Assembly (NCBI GenBank): GCA_021772695.1
Contig: JAJFLL010000212.1
Span: forward strand, 1-9,510
Source of the DNA: Deltaproteobacteria bacterium
Lineage (GTDB): Bacteria > UBA10199 > DSSB01
Direction: 5' to 3'
Length of the DNA stretch: 9,510 nt
The stretch's first letter is position 1; each line of letters starts with the position of its first letter. The position numbers and the translations under genes are program-made. Positions 1-6,681 of this stretch are shown here, piece by piece. The notes beneath the pieces are model-generated. The model worked only from the letters and a program-made list of their open reading frames with translations. It did no database searches and was not told the origin of the DNA.

Positions 1-1454
1 TCAGTCCCGAAACCACAGAGCCCGAAGTTTCTGCGCCTCCTGCCGAATCTGCTGACACGACCGCTGCGGCGGCTCCAGAGGCAGAAGCCAGCACAGACAC
101 CCCTGTGGCTGCAGAATCCTCGTCTTCCTCAGGATTGCGACCTCGCATCCATTTGGAAGGGGGATATACTTGGTTTGATTTATCCAATAATTCCGGTTTG
201 GACCACGGTGGTCCCCATTTACGCCTCGAAGGTGGCTTGGAAGTGCCTTTTGGGGACATGTTCCTGGCCCAGGCCAATGTGATCGGCACCTTTGCCTGGG
301 GTGAACACGATCTGGGACTAGGCTCCACTAGTGCCTTTAATGCCCAGACCGTCGGAGTCAATGGTCGACTCGGTTTAAGTTTATTTGATGATAATTTCCG
401 CATCACCGCAGGTGTGGAAATCGGTGCCACCCATGTGGGAGCCGATTTTTGTGAAGATGGGCTAGCCTGCGGACTATTATTCGACCGCAATGCCCAGCTT
501 TATCCCGTCGATTCTTGGGGAGTGACCTTGGGCGGTGAATTAGGTCTTTCCGTATTGCACGGCGCCATCGGCCTGGCGGTTCGTGGCGGGGTCCATTCCG
601 GACTCAATCCCACCGTAGATTTGGCCACCCAACCCGATAGCCCGGCCTTTGGCCTCAATATTCCCTGGGTGCAAATATCTTTAAATACGGATGTCATGGG
701 TATCGTGCGTTTGATTACGGGAGAAGGATCACGCCGGGCTGCTACCGAGGAAGAGGAGACCCCAGAGGCCGCGGATGATGGCCAAGCGGATACCGGTGTG
801 GACAGCGAAGAGGGTAGTGATGCCGCAACAGAAAGCACCGGTGCTCAGACCTCCGAGACTGTTACCGTTACTCCCGCCCCAGCTCCCTCCGTTCAGGGTT
901 TGGAGCTAATCTCTCAACATTTAGAGACGATTCGCGGAGAAAGCGGCTATGCCGCCGAAGTGCGTCGCCACGCCGAAGCGAGTCAAAGCGCCTATTCCCA
1001 ATTTACCGCAGCCCGCGGTAGTGCCGCCGACGATAGGAGAAGGGTATTGGCCTTAGACGTCATTTCAGAGGTGCGACAAACCGTGCGTGCCTATGGTGAA
1101 ATACAAGAATTAATCACTCAGGCTAGCCGGGAACGATTGGGTTTACGGGGTAGTGATTTATCTACCGCCCAACGAACCATCAATCAAATGCGGCAAGAGC
1201 GAAATCGCTTGCAGCGTATGGTGCGCCGGGCCTTTTCTCGAGCCCAATCGGTAGTGCGCCAATTTAATCGCAGCACCTCTGGCGAACGCATCGAGTTAGA
1301 TTTTACCAATCCCATCGTTCGCCGAGAAAGCTCCAGCAGCGATACAGGCACCAGGCCAACACCTCCGAGTGCGGAACGGGAAACCGGTCGTGGTCCCAGT
1401 ACACCGCCGACGCCCCCTGAAGTCTCTCCGCCGCCATCCCCTGAAGGCGAATAA
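1..1454 (+). CDS. Beta-barrel-like/coiled-coil surface protein, paralogue 1 (5' end missing)
   Basis: The frame is open from the left edge (first full codon at 3), so the true start lies outside the window; the GTG at 105 sits inside an uninterrupted Pro/Ala/Glu/Thr-rich segment with no ribosome site and is probably not the start. After that segment comes a beta-rich domain (about 134-700) of alternating hydrophobic/polar strands, with Gly and aromatic residues, like a small outer-membrane barrel. It aligns with the next two genes through features such as the two-cysteine loop (FCEDGLAC) followed by NAQLYPVDSWG. These are the only cysteines in the visible part. Next come a strongly acidic linker (about 745-840), a helical, Arg/Gln-rich coiled-coil-like region (about 900-1270) and a Ser/Pro/Thr tail ending PPSPEGE. 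It lacks the VPAIDIP end of the other two copies. Function unknown; an outer-membrane or surface location is inferred from fold style only. Confidence 0.8.
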   Translation, partial: SPETTEPEVSAPPAESADTTAAAAPEAEASTDTPVAAESSSSSGLRPRIHLEGGYTWFDLSNNSGLDHGGPHLRLEGGLEVPFGDMFLAQANVIGTFAWGEHDLGLGSTSAFNAQTVGVNGRLGLSLFDDNFRITAGVEIGATHVGADFCEDGLACGLLFDRNAQLYPVDSWGVTLGGELGLSVLHGAIGLAVRGGVHSGLNPTVDLATQPDSPAFGLNIPWVQISLNTDVMGIVRLITGEGSRRAATEEEETPEAADDGQADTGVDSEEGSDAATESTGAQTSETVTVTPAPAPSVQGLELISQHLETIRGESGYAAEVRRHAEASQSAYSQFTAARGSAADDRRRVLALDVISEVRQTVRAYGEIQELITQASRERLGLRGSDLSTAQRTINQMRQERNRLQRMVRRAFSRAQSVVRQFNRSTSGERIELDFTNPIVRRESSSSDTGTRPTPPSAERETGRGPSTPPTPPEVSPPPSPEGE

Positions 1455-1464
1455 TTTTTCGAAA

Positions 1465-1495
1465 GAGGGCAGAAGCCAGGTGGGCTTCTGCCCTC
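1465..1495 (+). terminator. Hairpin terminator after paralogue 1
   Basis: A perfect 13-bp inverted repeat (1465-1477 with 1483-1495, starting GAGGGCAGAAGCC) with a 5-nt loop begins 10 bases after the stop codon. The following bases (AATTCTGTC) hold few T residues, so it is a strong stem with a weak U-tract. It may terminate transcription or protect the 3' end. It separates this gene from the promoter-like element that starts at 1502. Confidence 0.65.
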
Positions 1496-1501
1496 AATTC
1501 T

Positions 1502-1561
1502 GTCAAAAGTAGCAACAATTCTTGCCTTTGCCGATAACTAGCATAGATGGGCGGGGGCACA
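1502..1561 (+). promoter_or_regulatory. Promoter with sigma-28-like -10 box, upstream of paralogue 2
   Basis: GCCGATAA at 1530-1537 is identical to the classical sigma-28 (FliA) -10 consensus. Eleven bases upstream, exactly where the sigma-28 -35 box should end, lies TAGCAACAA (1510-1518), which does not resemble TAAAGTTT. The 60 bp align without gaps with 3428-3487 upstream of the next paralogue. GTCAAAA, TAGCAACAA, GCCGATAA, TAGAT and GCGGGGGCACA are identical in both, while the intervening bases are mostly different. The predicted transcript start near 1544 would give a leader of about 170 nt. The sigma-28 assignment is inference; the conserved blocks are seen directly. Confidence 0.6.
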
Positions 1562-1594
1562 TTATTGGGGACGTGTGTGGAAATTCGAATTCTT

Positions 1595-1634
1595 TGAATC
1601 TTCCCAGTTCCTTATGAATCTTCTTTTAAGATTC
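1595..1634 (+). repeat. Direct and inverted repeat in the leader of paralogue 2
   Basis: TGAATCTTC occurs at 1595-1603 and again at 1615-1623. The second copy forms a perfect 7-bp hairpin, GAATCTT (1616-1622) with AAGATTC (1628-1634), around a CTTTT loop. I see no counterpart in the leader of the next paralogue. It lies between the putative promoter and the ribosome site, so it could be an operator or an RNA stem, but the stem is short and AT-rich. Confidence 0.35.
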
Positions 1635-1672
1635 CCTTCCCGCTTCATTTAATAAAAATTTACGTTTTTAGT

Positions 1673-1712
1673 ACTCATGACCCGAGGGGTTTATTGTTTG
1701 AGGAGGTTTATC
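1673..1712 (+). promoter_or_regulatory. Conserved leader end and ribosome binding site of paralogue 2
   Basis: AGGAGG at 1701-1706 lies six bases before the ATG at 1713 and fixes that start. An in-frame ATG at 1677 would add 12 residues but has no ribosome site. The block ACTCATGA, then AGGGGTTT, then GTTTG and GGAGGTT recurs in the same order at 3590-3632 before the third paralogue. There the same upstream ATG leads to a stop codon before the gene start, which argues against using it in either gene. Confidence 0.75.
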
Positions 1713-3305
1713 ATGAGCGCGTCTACCACACGACCTACCACTGTTACTGAACAACCCGTTCCACCGGTGAAAACCGCTGAGGATGCCGGTAAATTAGAAA
1801 CCAAAGGCGAAATCAGCGCCCAAGGAAAAGCCGACGTTAAGTCCAAGGGAAAGGACCAAGCGAAGAAAAAAGACGATGCCGCCACCTCCCACCTCTTAAC
1901 TCGTCCTTACGCCCAAGAATGGGTGGATCCCGATAAGTATCACGCCGAATTTTTTGTGGGTCAGGCCTGGACCACCTTAAATAACGGAAAAAAGGTGACC
2001 ACCGATCATAAAGGCCTAAGTCTGGGAGTCGACCTACGTATCAAATTTCCCTTCGGAAAAAATAATGCCTTTTATGGATCTGCCGGACTCCGCTACCAGC
2101 ATAACAAGCAAAGTTTTGATCTCAATCCTGGCGAAAGCCACCTCAATATGCACACCATCGGTCTGACCGGTGGTATCGCATGGCGGGCGGTTCCAGAGTG
2201 GTTGTCACTCGGCGCGGAGGTGTTTTTAGGACCCAATATCATGCGCTCCCAATGCAACACCGATGAAGAGGGATTTTGTGACGGCGAATCGGGAACGGTA
2301 TTCAATTTAAATGCTCAGGCCAATCCGGTGAAAACTACCGGGGTGCATACTGGAGCGGCGCTTAGAGTTGGAGTATGGCGCGATATCGTCAATTTCCGCC
2401 TTGGCGGTGGTAAGACCTGGGGCGGCGGCGTAGATATTGAGACCGCTACCCAAGGGACGTACTCTCAGCCCTTTTCACCTGGAGAATTTAACGTTCAAGT
2501 GGGCATAAACTTTGCGCCGCTCTTCAGTAAGAAGACTTGGCATAAATCCACCTACCAATCGAAAAAATCCCAGACTGAAACCAAGGTTCCGGAAAAAAGC
2601 GATGCTGAAGAGAAAAAGGCTGTAGCTCCAAAACCCGCGGCTACCATGCCTGAAGGCCCGAAGGCGGCAACTCCTGCCGAGTTGGCCACCCAATTCGCAG
2701 GCCACAAGACGAATATCAGTTCTGCCCGTGATCGAGTCAAGGCCATCTACGTTACCGATCTAAAGGACACCCGTCGGGCCCCTGCCAGTGTCTTTGGAGG
2801 AGAAGCGGGGAAACAAGCCAAGATGAAAGAGCTAGTGGAAGAGGCCAAGACCAAGGGTGAATTCGCCCAACTGGAATATGCTGCGGCCAAAACCCTATTA
2901 ACTCGATGGGAAAAGACCATTGGTGCGATGCCGGAAGGCGATGACAAGGCCAATGCCCAAAAGGAATTAACGGCAGCCAAGGCGGAATTCTCCGTGAAGA
3001 AAGATGGTCAAGACAGTGCCATGGAACTGAATCACAGCACTTATAAATATGCCAAAATGGCCGTCGATTATTACAATGATTACGCCAAAAAAACTAAGAG
3101 CGTCGATAAAACGGCCTTTGACATGGAGCGTCCTGAGGGTCTTGTTCAGAAATCTTCTCGAACGCCTTCCAAAGATAAATCAAAGCCCAAAAAGCCCACT
3201 GAGAAATCTGAGGAAAAAAAGCCCGAAGCCAAGCCCGAAAAGAAGTCCGATAAAAAAGATGAGAAAAAAGGCAGCTCGGTACCGGCCATTGACATCCCGC
3301 ATTAA
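1713..3305 (+). CDS. Beta-barrel-like/coiled-coil surface protein, paralogue 2
   Basis: This 530-residue protein starts MSASTTRP. Residues 1-60 are Lys/Ala/Glu-rich and probably disordered, with no hydrophobic signal sequence. Residues about 76-272 are beta-rich strands with aromatic girdle-like residues (YHAEFFVG, GVDLRIKFPFG, AGLRYQ, ALRVGVWRDIVNFRLGGG, VQVGINFAPLF), resembling an outer-membrane barrel. Cys181 and Cys189 are the only cysteines and sit in one loop (CNTDEEGFCDGESG), suggesting a disulfide. A basic linker (273-318) leads to a helical domain (about 319-462) starting AELATQFAGHK. A Lys/Pro/Glu tail (about 480-520) ends in VPAIDIPH. The start is set by AGGAGG and by conservation with the next gene. 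The gene is apparently monocistronic, with its own promoter-like element. A cell-surface role is inferred; the lack of a signal peptide is unexplained, and a cytoplasmic role is not excluded. Confidence 0.85.
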   Translation: MSASTTRPTTVTEQPVPPVKTAEDAGKLETKGEISAQGKADVKSKGKDQAKKKDDAATSHLLTRPYAQEWVDPDKYHAEFFVGQAWTTLNNGKKVTTDHKGLSLGVDLRIKFPFGKNNAFYGSAGLRYQHNKQSFDLNPGESHLNMHTIGLTGGIAWRAVPEWLSLGAEVFLGPNIMRSQCNTDEEGFCDGESGTVFNLNAQANPVKTTGVHTGAALRVGVWRDIVNFRLGGGKTWGGGVDIETATQGTYSQPFSPGEFNVQVGINFAPLFSKKTWHKSTYQSKKSQTETKVPEKSDAEEKKAVAPKPAATMPEGPKAATPAELATQFAGHKTNISSARDRVKAIYVTDLKDTRRAPASVFGGEAGKQAKMKELVEEAKTKGEFAQLEYAAAKTLLTRWEKTIGAMPEGDDKANAQKELTAAKAEFSVKKDGQDSAMELNHSTYKYAKMAVDYYNDYAKKTKSVDKTAFDMERPEGLVQKSSRTPSKDKSKPKKPTEKSEEKKPEAKPEKKSDKKDEKKGSSVPAIDIPH

Positions 3306-3427
3306 TCCCTAGAGGACTTGAGGCACCACCTCTGTAGGTCCTGAAAAATAGCGGGCTTGAAGCCAAATGCCTATATTTTTTCAGATGAGGTTTTGAGTCC
3401 TAACAGGGCTCTCCTGCCCCCCGATGC
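3306..3427 (+). terminator. Weak hairpins between paralogues 2 and 3
   Basis: This is the first part of the 327-base gap between the two genes. An imperfect hairpin pairs AGGAC (3313-3317) with GTCCT (3338-3342) and GAGG (3320-3323) with CCTC (3329-3332), but no T-tract follows. A run of six T residues lies near 3375-3381 without a convincing stem next to it. A second stem pairs GAGTCCT (3395-3401) with AGGGCTC (3405-3411), with one G-T pair. Termination here is plausible but no single site is convincing. The rest of the gap is the promoter and leader of the next gene. Confidence 0.3.
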
Positions 3428-3487
3428 GTCAAAATTAGCAACAAATATTGGTAGCGCCGATAAAATGGGTAGATAAGCGGGGGCACA
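3428..3487 (+). promoter_or_regulatory. Promoter with sigma-28-like -10 box, upstream of paralogue 3
   Basis: GCCGATAA at 3456-3463 matches the sigma-28 -10 consensus exactly, with TAGCAACAA (3436-3444) ending 11 bases upstream. This element is collinear with 1502-1561: by hand count 45 of 60 positions are identical, and the differences fall almost entirely in the spacers. TAGAT and GCGGGGGCACA lie around and after the expected transcription start, so they may be initial-transcript or operator sequence. The leader would be about 165 nt. Confidence 0.6.
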
Positions 3488-3589
3488 ACCGGGGCTGGTT
3501 TGCGGAAAGACCCAAATGATTCGCGGCAGCCCCCCTTTCGTTACGGATAACCATCCCGCTTAACTAATTAAAACTCGTTTTGTGTTTTG

Positions 3590-3632
3590 ACTCATGATTC
3601 CCCAAGGGGTTTCAGTTTGCGGAGGTTAGTCC
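3590..3632 (+). promoter_or_regulatory. Conserved leader end and ribosome binding site of paralogue 3
   Basis: GGAGG at 3621-3625 precedes the ATG at 3633 by seven bases. The upstream ATG at 3594 opens only an 11-codon frame (MIPQGVSVCGG) that stops at the TAG inside this ribosome site. It has no ribosome site of its own, so I treat it as a remnant of leader sequence rather than a gene. Confidence 0.7.
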
Positions 3633-5234
3633 ATGAGCGCATCTGCCACTCGTCCAAAAAGTGTCGATCAACCCACGCCACCGGTTACCACTCCCGAAGC
3701 GAAAGCTGACGCCGAAGTAAAGCTCGACGTTCAAGCTTCAGCCAAAGGAGAAGCAAAAGGTAAAGAGGCGGAAAAACAGCCTGAGATCAGTCCCGATGCG
3801 GACTCTTATGTTCTCAATCGCCCCTATGCCGAAGAGTGGGTCGACCCCGACAAATACCACGCCGAATTTTTTATCGGACCCTCCTTTTATGATTTTAGTA
3901 ATGGTAAGGGAATTTATTCCGACCATTCCGGTATCAGCACGGGCCTTGATCTTCGCATCAAATTTCCCTTCGCCCAAGACAACGCCTTTTATGCTAGCGC
4001 CGGTTTGCGCTACCAATATGAAAACCCTTCCTATGATCTCGATCCGGGAACCAGTGCATTAAATATGCATACCATCGGTGCAGTTGCTGGATTGCATTGG
4101 CGAGCCGTTCCCGAATGGTTGAGCGTGGGCATCGAAACCTACCTAGGACCAACCTTCATGAGTTCCGACTGTGAAATGGACGGCGAAGGTTTTTGCGACG
4201 GTGAATCGGGCACGGTATATAACTTGAATGCCCAAGCCTATCCCACCGATTCGGCCGGTTTTAATACGGGTCTGGCCGCACGGGTCGGCATCTGGCGCGA
4301 CATCGTCAATGTGAGATTTGGATTTAATAAAGTCTGGGGCGGTACGGGAGATATCGAAACGGCAACTCAGGGAACTTTTTCTCAACCCTTTGCGCCAGCC
4401 GGATCTTCTTTGCAATTTGGTATCAACATCATGCCGCTCTTCAGTGCCAAGACCTGGAGTGGTTCTACTTACTCCGGTGACTCCGGTAAAGTCCACATGG
4501 GTCACCTCGATAAACCCGAGGGTACCGGTCCCGATGGGAAAACACCCGCCGATGGGAAGGCTCCTACTGGGCCCAAGCCCGATGGTGTCAATCCCGGTGC
4601 ACCTACCAAGTCCACTCCTGCAGACTTAGCCAAGCAATTTGCCGGCCACAAAAGTAACATTGCCGCGGCCCGTGACCGGGTCAAGGCCATTTATGAAACC
4701 GATTTGAAGGATACTTCGAAAGCCGCCGCCAGTGTATTCGGTGGTGAAGAGAAAAAGCAGGCTAAGATGAAGGCCTTGGTGGATGAAGCCAAATCCAAGG
4801 GCTTGTTTGCCCAGGTGGAATACATGTCTGCCAAGACCTTGCTGACCCAATGGGAAAAGGCCGTGGCCGACATGCCTGCAGGTGAGGCGAAGACGGCGGC
4901 CCAAAAAGATGTGGATGCTGCCAAAGACGAATTTAAGGTGCAAAAAGGTTCGGGCGAAAGTGCCTTGGAACTCAATCACGATGCCTACAAGTACACCAAG
5001 CTGTCCGTGGATTATTACAATGGTTACGCCGGCCGTACTAAGGGTGTCGATAAAACCGATTTCGACCTGGAACGTCCCGAGGGCTATTCAGGTAAGGTGG
5101 ATCGGCCCAGGAACTATACGCCGCCTGCCGGTGGAGGGAAAACTCCTGCCAAGCCTGTGGAGAAGCCCACGGAGAAACCGACGGAAAAGCCCGGTGGTAA
5201 AGTTCCCGCCATCGACATTCCCGGTATGAATTAA
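3633..5234 (+). CDS. Beta-barrel-like/coiled-coil surface protein, paralogue 3
   Basis: This 533-residue protein starts MSASATRP and has the same plan as its upstream neighbour. Residues 1-60 are a disordered, charged segment without a signal sequence. Residues about 75-270 are the beta-rich domain, with near-identical stretches such as EWVDPDKYHAEFF, DLRIKFPF, WRAVPEWLS and ETATQGT. Cys180 and Cys188 are the only cysteines, in the loop CEMDGEGFCDGESG. The linker at 275-327 is Gly/Pro/Asp/Lys-rich with repeated DGK/TP units. A helical domain (about 329-472) starts ADLAKQFAGHK and carries KAIYETDLKD and EKKQAKMKALVDEAKSKG. A tail with KPTE repeats ends VPAIDIPGMN. Its own promoter-like element and a strong terminator suggest a single-gene transcript. 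Function is unknown; a surface or envelope structural role is the leading inference. Confidence 0.85.
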   Translation: MSASATRPKSVDQPTPPVTTPEAKADAEVKLDVQASAKGEAKGKEAEKQPEISPDADSYVLNRPYAEEWVDPDKYHAEFFIGPSFYDFSNGKGIYSDHSGISTGLDLRIKFPFAQDNAFYASAGLRYQYENPSYDLDPGTSALNMHTIGAVAGLHWRAVPEWLSVGIETYLGPTFMSSDCEMDGEGFCDGESGTVYNLNAQAYPTDSAGFNTGLAARVGIWRDIVNVRFGFNKVWGGTGDIETATQGTFSQPFAPAGSSLQFGINIMPLFSAKTWSGSTYSGDSGKVHMGHLDKPEGTGPDGKTPADGKAPTGPKPDGVNPGAPTKSTPADLAKQFAGHKSNIAAARDRVKAIYETDLKDTSKAAASVFGGEEKKQAKMKALVDEAKSKGLFAQVEYMSAKTLLTQWEKAVADMPAGEAKTAAQKDVDAAKDEFKVQKGSGESALELNHDAYKYTKLSVDYYNGYAGRTKGVDKTDFDLERPEGYSGKVDRPRNYTPPAGGGKTPAKPVEKPTEKPTEKPGGKVPAIDIPGMN

Positions 5235-5263
5235 GCGAATATAAATTTTGAGATGATTTTAGT

Positions 5264-5291
5264 GCCTCACCCGAAAGGGTGGGGCCTTTTT
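5264..5291 (+). terminator. Intrinsic terminator of paralogue 3, shared with a convergent gene
   Basis: A 9-bp stem (GCCTCACCC, 5264-5272, with GGGTGGGGC, 5277-5285, one G-T pair) closes a GAAA tetraloop and is followed by CTTTTTATTT. This is a textbook rho-independent terminator for the + strand. The stop codon of the opposing patatin gene (5290-5292) lies inside the T-tract. Read on the - strand the hairpin is followed by ACTAAAATC, a poor U-tract, so its effect on that gene is uncertain. Confidence 0.85.
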
Positions 5292-6681
5292 ATTTGCGCT
5301 GCCGGCGGCCGCCGGAAATCACTCTCAGGCGCCCCTTGCTCGAAGCGCCTTCATCTTCTAAGACCTCGAGAATTTCTTCGTCATCGCCCACAGCCCGTTG
5401 CATTTTGGCTTCGTCTTGATTGACCACGTCTTTGGTCATCTCAATGCCGTAGGCACCCAAGATGGCCTTTAGTTGGTCAAAATGTTTATCGATGCTCCGC
5501 TGCACCGATTGGAACCCTGATTTGGCGGCCCGGGCACGGGTCCAGAATGCGAAGGGATTCATTTGGAAAAAAGTGGTGTCGTCTTCGGTGGGCTCGATCA
5601 AGATGATGTCGCCTTTAAAATTCTTGTCTTGTTCGTAGCGTTGGATCGCATAGCTCAGGCGGCTATGGTACAGGGTGCGAAAAACTTGGTTGAAGACACC
5701 GAAGATGCCGTTATCTGAAATGCGTTTGTCCTTGGTGATGTAGGCATTTTTTTCGCGGTGGTAATTGACGTTGACGATATTTTTGAGGGGTCGAAACGGG
5801 TTGTAACAAATGATGAGTTCGGCGCCCTTTTGAATGGCCAAGTCAATATTGGCGGTTTTTTGCACTCCGCCATCGATATAGTCGACGCCTTTGATTCGTG
5901 CGGGTTTGTAGAATCCCGGCATGGCCGTCGATGCCATGACGGCTTGACTGATGGTGATGTCATTTTTTTCGTCCCATCCGAAGATGGCCCGGTCTCCGCT
6001 ATCTAACTCTGCGGCACAAATGTAGAGGTCTTTACCGCGCACCCGCTTGATCACCTTAAAATGATTGCTCATGTTGTTGTGCTTCATGTTGTCGCGCAGG
6101 TAATGCTCTAAGGGTTTGTTATCGAAAAAACCCGTAGGCAGGGCACTGAGAATCGTGGGGGCATCTCGTTGGGAAGATAAGGCCCCGGCTAAGGGTTTGA
6201 TCATTTTTTCATAGTTGGAATAACTGGGATCTTTCAAAAATTTGATCATGCCTTCCTTTAACCGGTCACCGATATTGGGAAGGGCTTGTAAGATATCGAG
6301 CAGTACCCCGGGAAAGTAGGCAAAACGACGGAACAGGTAGTCCATGGGGCGCATAAGCATTTCACGCCAATTGGGATAATAAATTTCTAGGGGGGAGAGC
6401 TGGCCAAAGATTTCAGAGGTGCCGTCGATGCTTTTGATGATTTCTTCGGGACCGATTCCACCGGCCAAGGGTACCGCTAATAGACCACCGGCAGAGATGC
6501 CCACGTACATGTCGAAGTCCGTGACCTTGCGGTTGACGAGAAAATCGTTAAAGGCTTTTAGTCCGCCAGCCTTGAAGGCGCCACCGGAAACGGCGCCGCC
6601 GGAGAGTACCAAGGCAATTTTGGCATGGTGTTTTTTTCGACTGAGATCGCTTTTATGAACGATTTTAAGACCCAAGAACAC
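5290..6681 (-). CDS. Patatin-like phospholipase
   Basis: This is a probable serine lipid acyl hydrolase of the patatin family, which uses a Ser-Asp dyad. Counting from the GTG at 6681 (463 residues), the glycine-rich oxyanion region is SGGAVSGGAFKAGG (27-40), the nucleophile Ser63 sits in GISAG (61-65), and the catalytic Asp270 is in YIDGG (268-272). The block AVMASTAMPGFYKP (247-260) before it is typical of the family. There is no signal peptide or clear membrane segment, so a cytosolic or membrane-peripheral enzyme is likely, possibly acting on the organism's own or exported phospholipids. The C-terminus carries an acidic run (DDEEILEVLEDE) and then a basic end (GGRRQRK). The GTG directly abuts AGGAGA, so TTG at 6675 (461 residues) is the likelier start. 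The gene converges on paralogue 3 and lies downstream of the TPR gene on the same strand. Substrate is unknown. Confidence 0.9.
   Translation of the reverse strand: MFLGLKIVHKSDLSRKKHHAKIALVLSGGAVSGGAFKAGGLKAFNDFLVNRKVTDFDMYVGISAGGLLAVPLAGGIGPEEIIKSIDGTSEIFGQLSPLEIYYPNWREMLMRPMDYLFRRFAYFPGVLLDILQALPNIGDRLKEGMIKFLKDPSYSNYEKMIKPLAGALSSQRDAPTILSALPTGFFDNKPLEHYLRDNMKHNNMSNHFKVIKRVRGKDLYICAAELDSGDRAIFGWDEKNDITISQAVMASTAMPGFYKPARIKGVDYIDGGVQKTANIDLAIQKGAELIICYNPFRPLKNIVNVNYHREKNAYITKDKRISDNGIFGVFNQVFRTLYHSRLSYAIQRYEQDKNFKGDIILIEPTEDDTTFFQMNPFAFWTRARAAKSGFQSVQRSIDKHFDQLKAILGAYGIEMTKDVVNQDEAKMQRAVGDDEEILEVLEDEGASSKGRLRVISGGRRQRK

Larger units (their letters stand above)
1502..5234 (+). repeat. Tandem gene duplication: promoter, leader and coding unit
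   Basis: Two diverged units, 1502-3305 and 3428-5234, repeat the same order: 60-bp promoter-like element, leader of about 170 bases with a shared 3' end, and a coding region of near-equal length (530 and 533 residues). Similarity is visible in DNA as well as protein, for example around CACGCCGAATTTTTT at both barrel starts. The copies differ most in the linkers, so this is an old duplication that included the regulatory DNA. Confidence 0.8.

Noticed and set aside
105..107. GTG start for paralogue 1
   Set aside because: The frame is open to the left edge with composition continuous with the downstream low-complexity segment, and no ribosome site precedes the GTG.
1303..1560. 85-codon reading frame on the - strand over the end of paralogue 1
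   Set aside because: It overlaps coding sequence, the hairpin and the promoter element, with no ribosome site or recognisable protein features.
1677..1712. Twelve-residue N-terminal extension of paralogue 2 from the upstream ATG
   Set aside because: There is no ribosome site before it, and the equivalent ATG before paralogue 3 runs into a stop codon. The strong site at 1701-1706 and the shared MSAS start favour 1713.
3594..3629. Eleven-codon leader peptide upstream of paralogue 3
   Set aside because: It has no ribosome site, the encoded peptide has no regulatory codon run, and in paralogue 2 the same ATG stays open into the gene.
4143..4979. Long - strand frames (117-120 codons) inside paralogue 3
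   Set aside because: They lie opposite a clearly conserved coding region, with compositions typical of antisense shadows.
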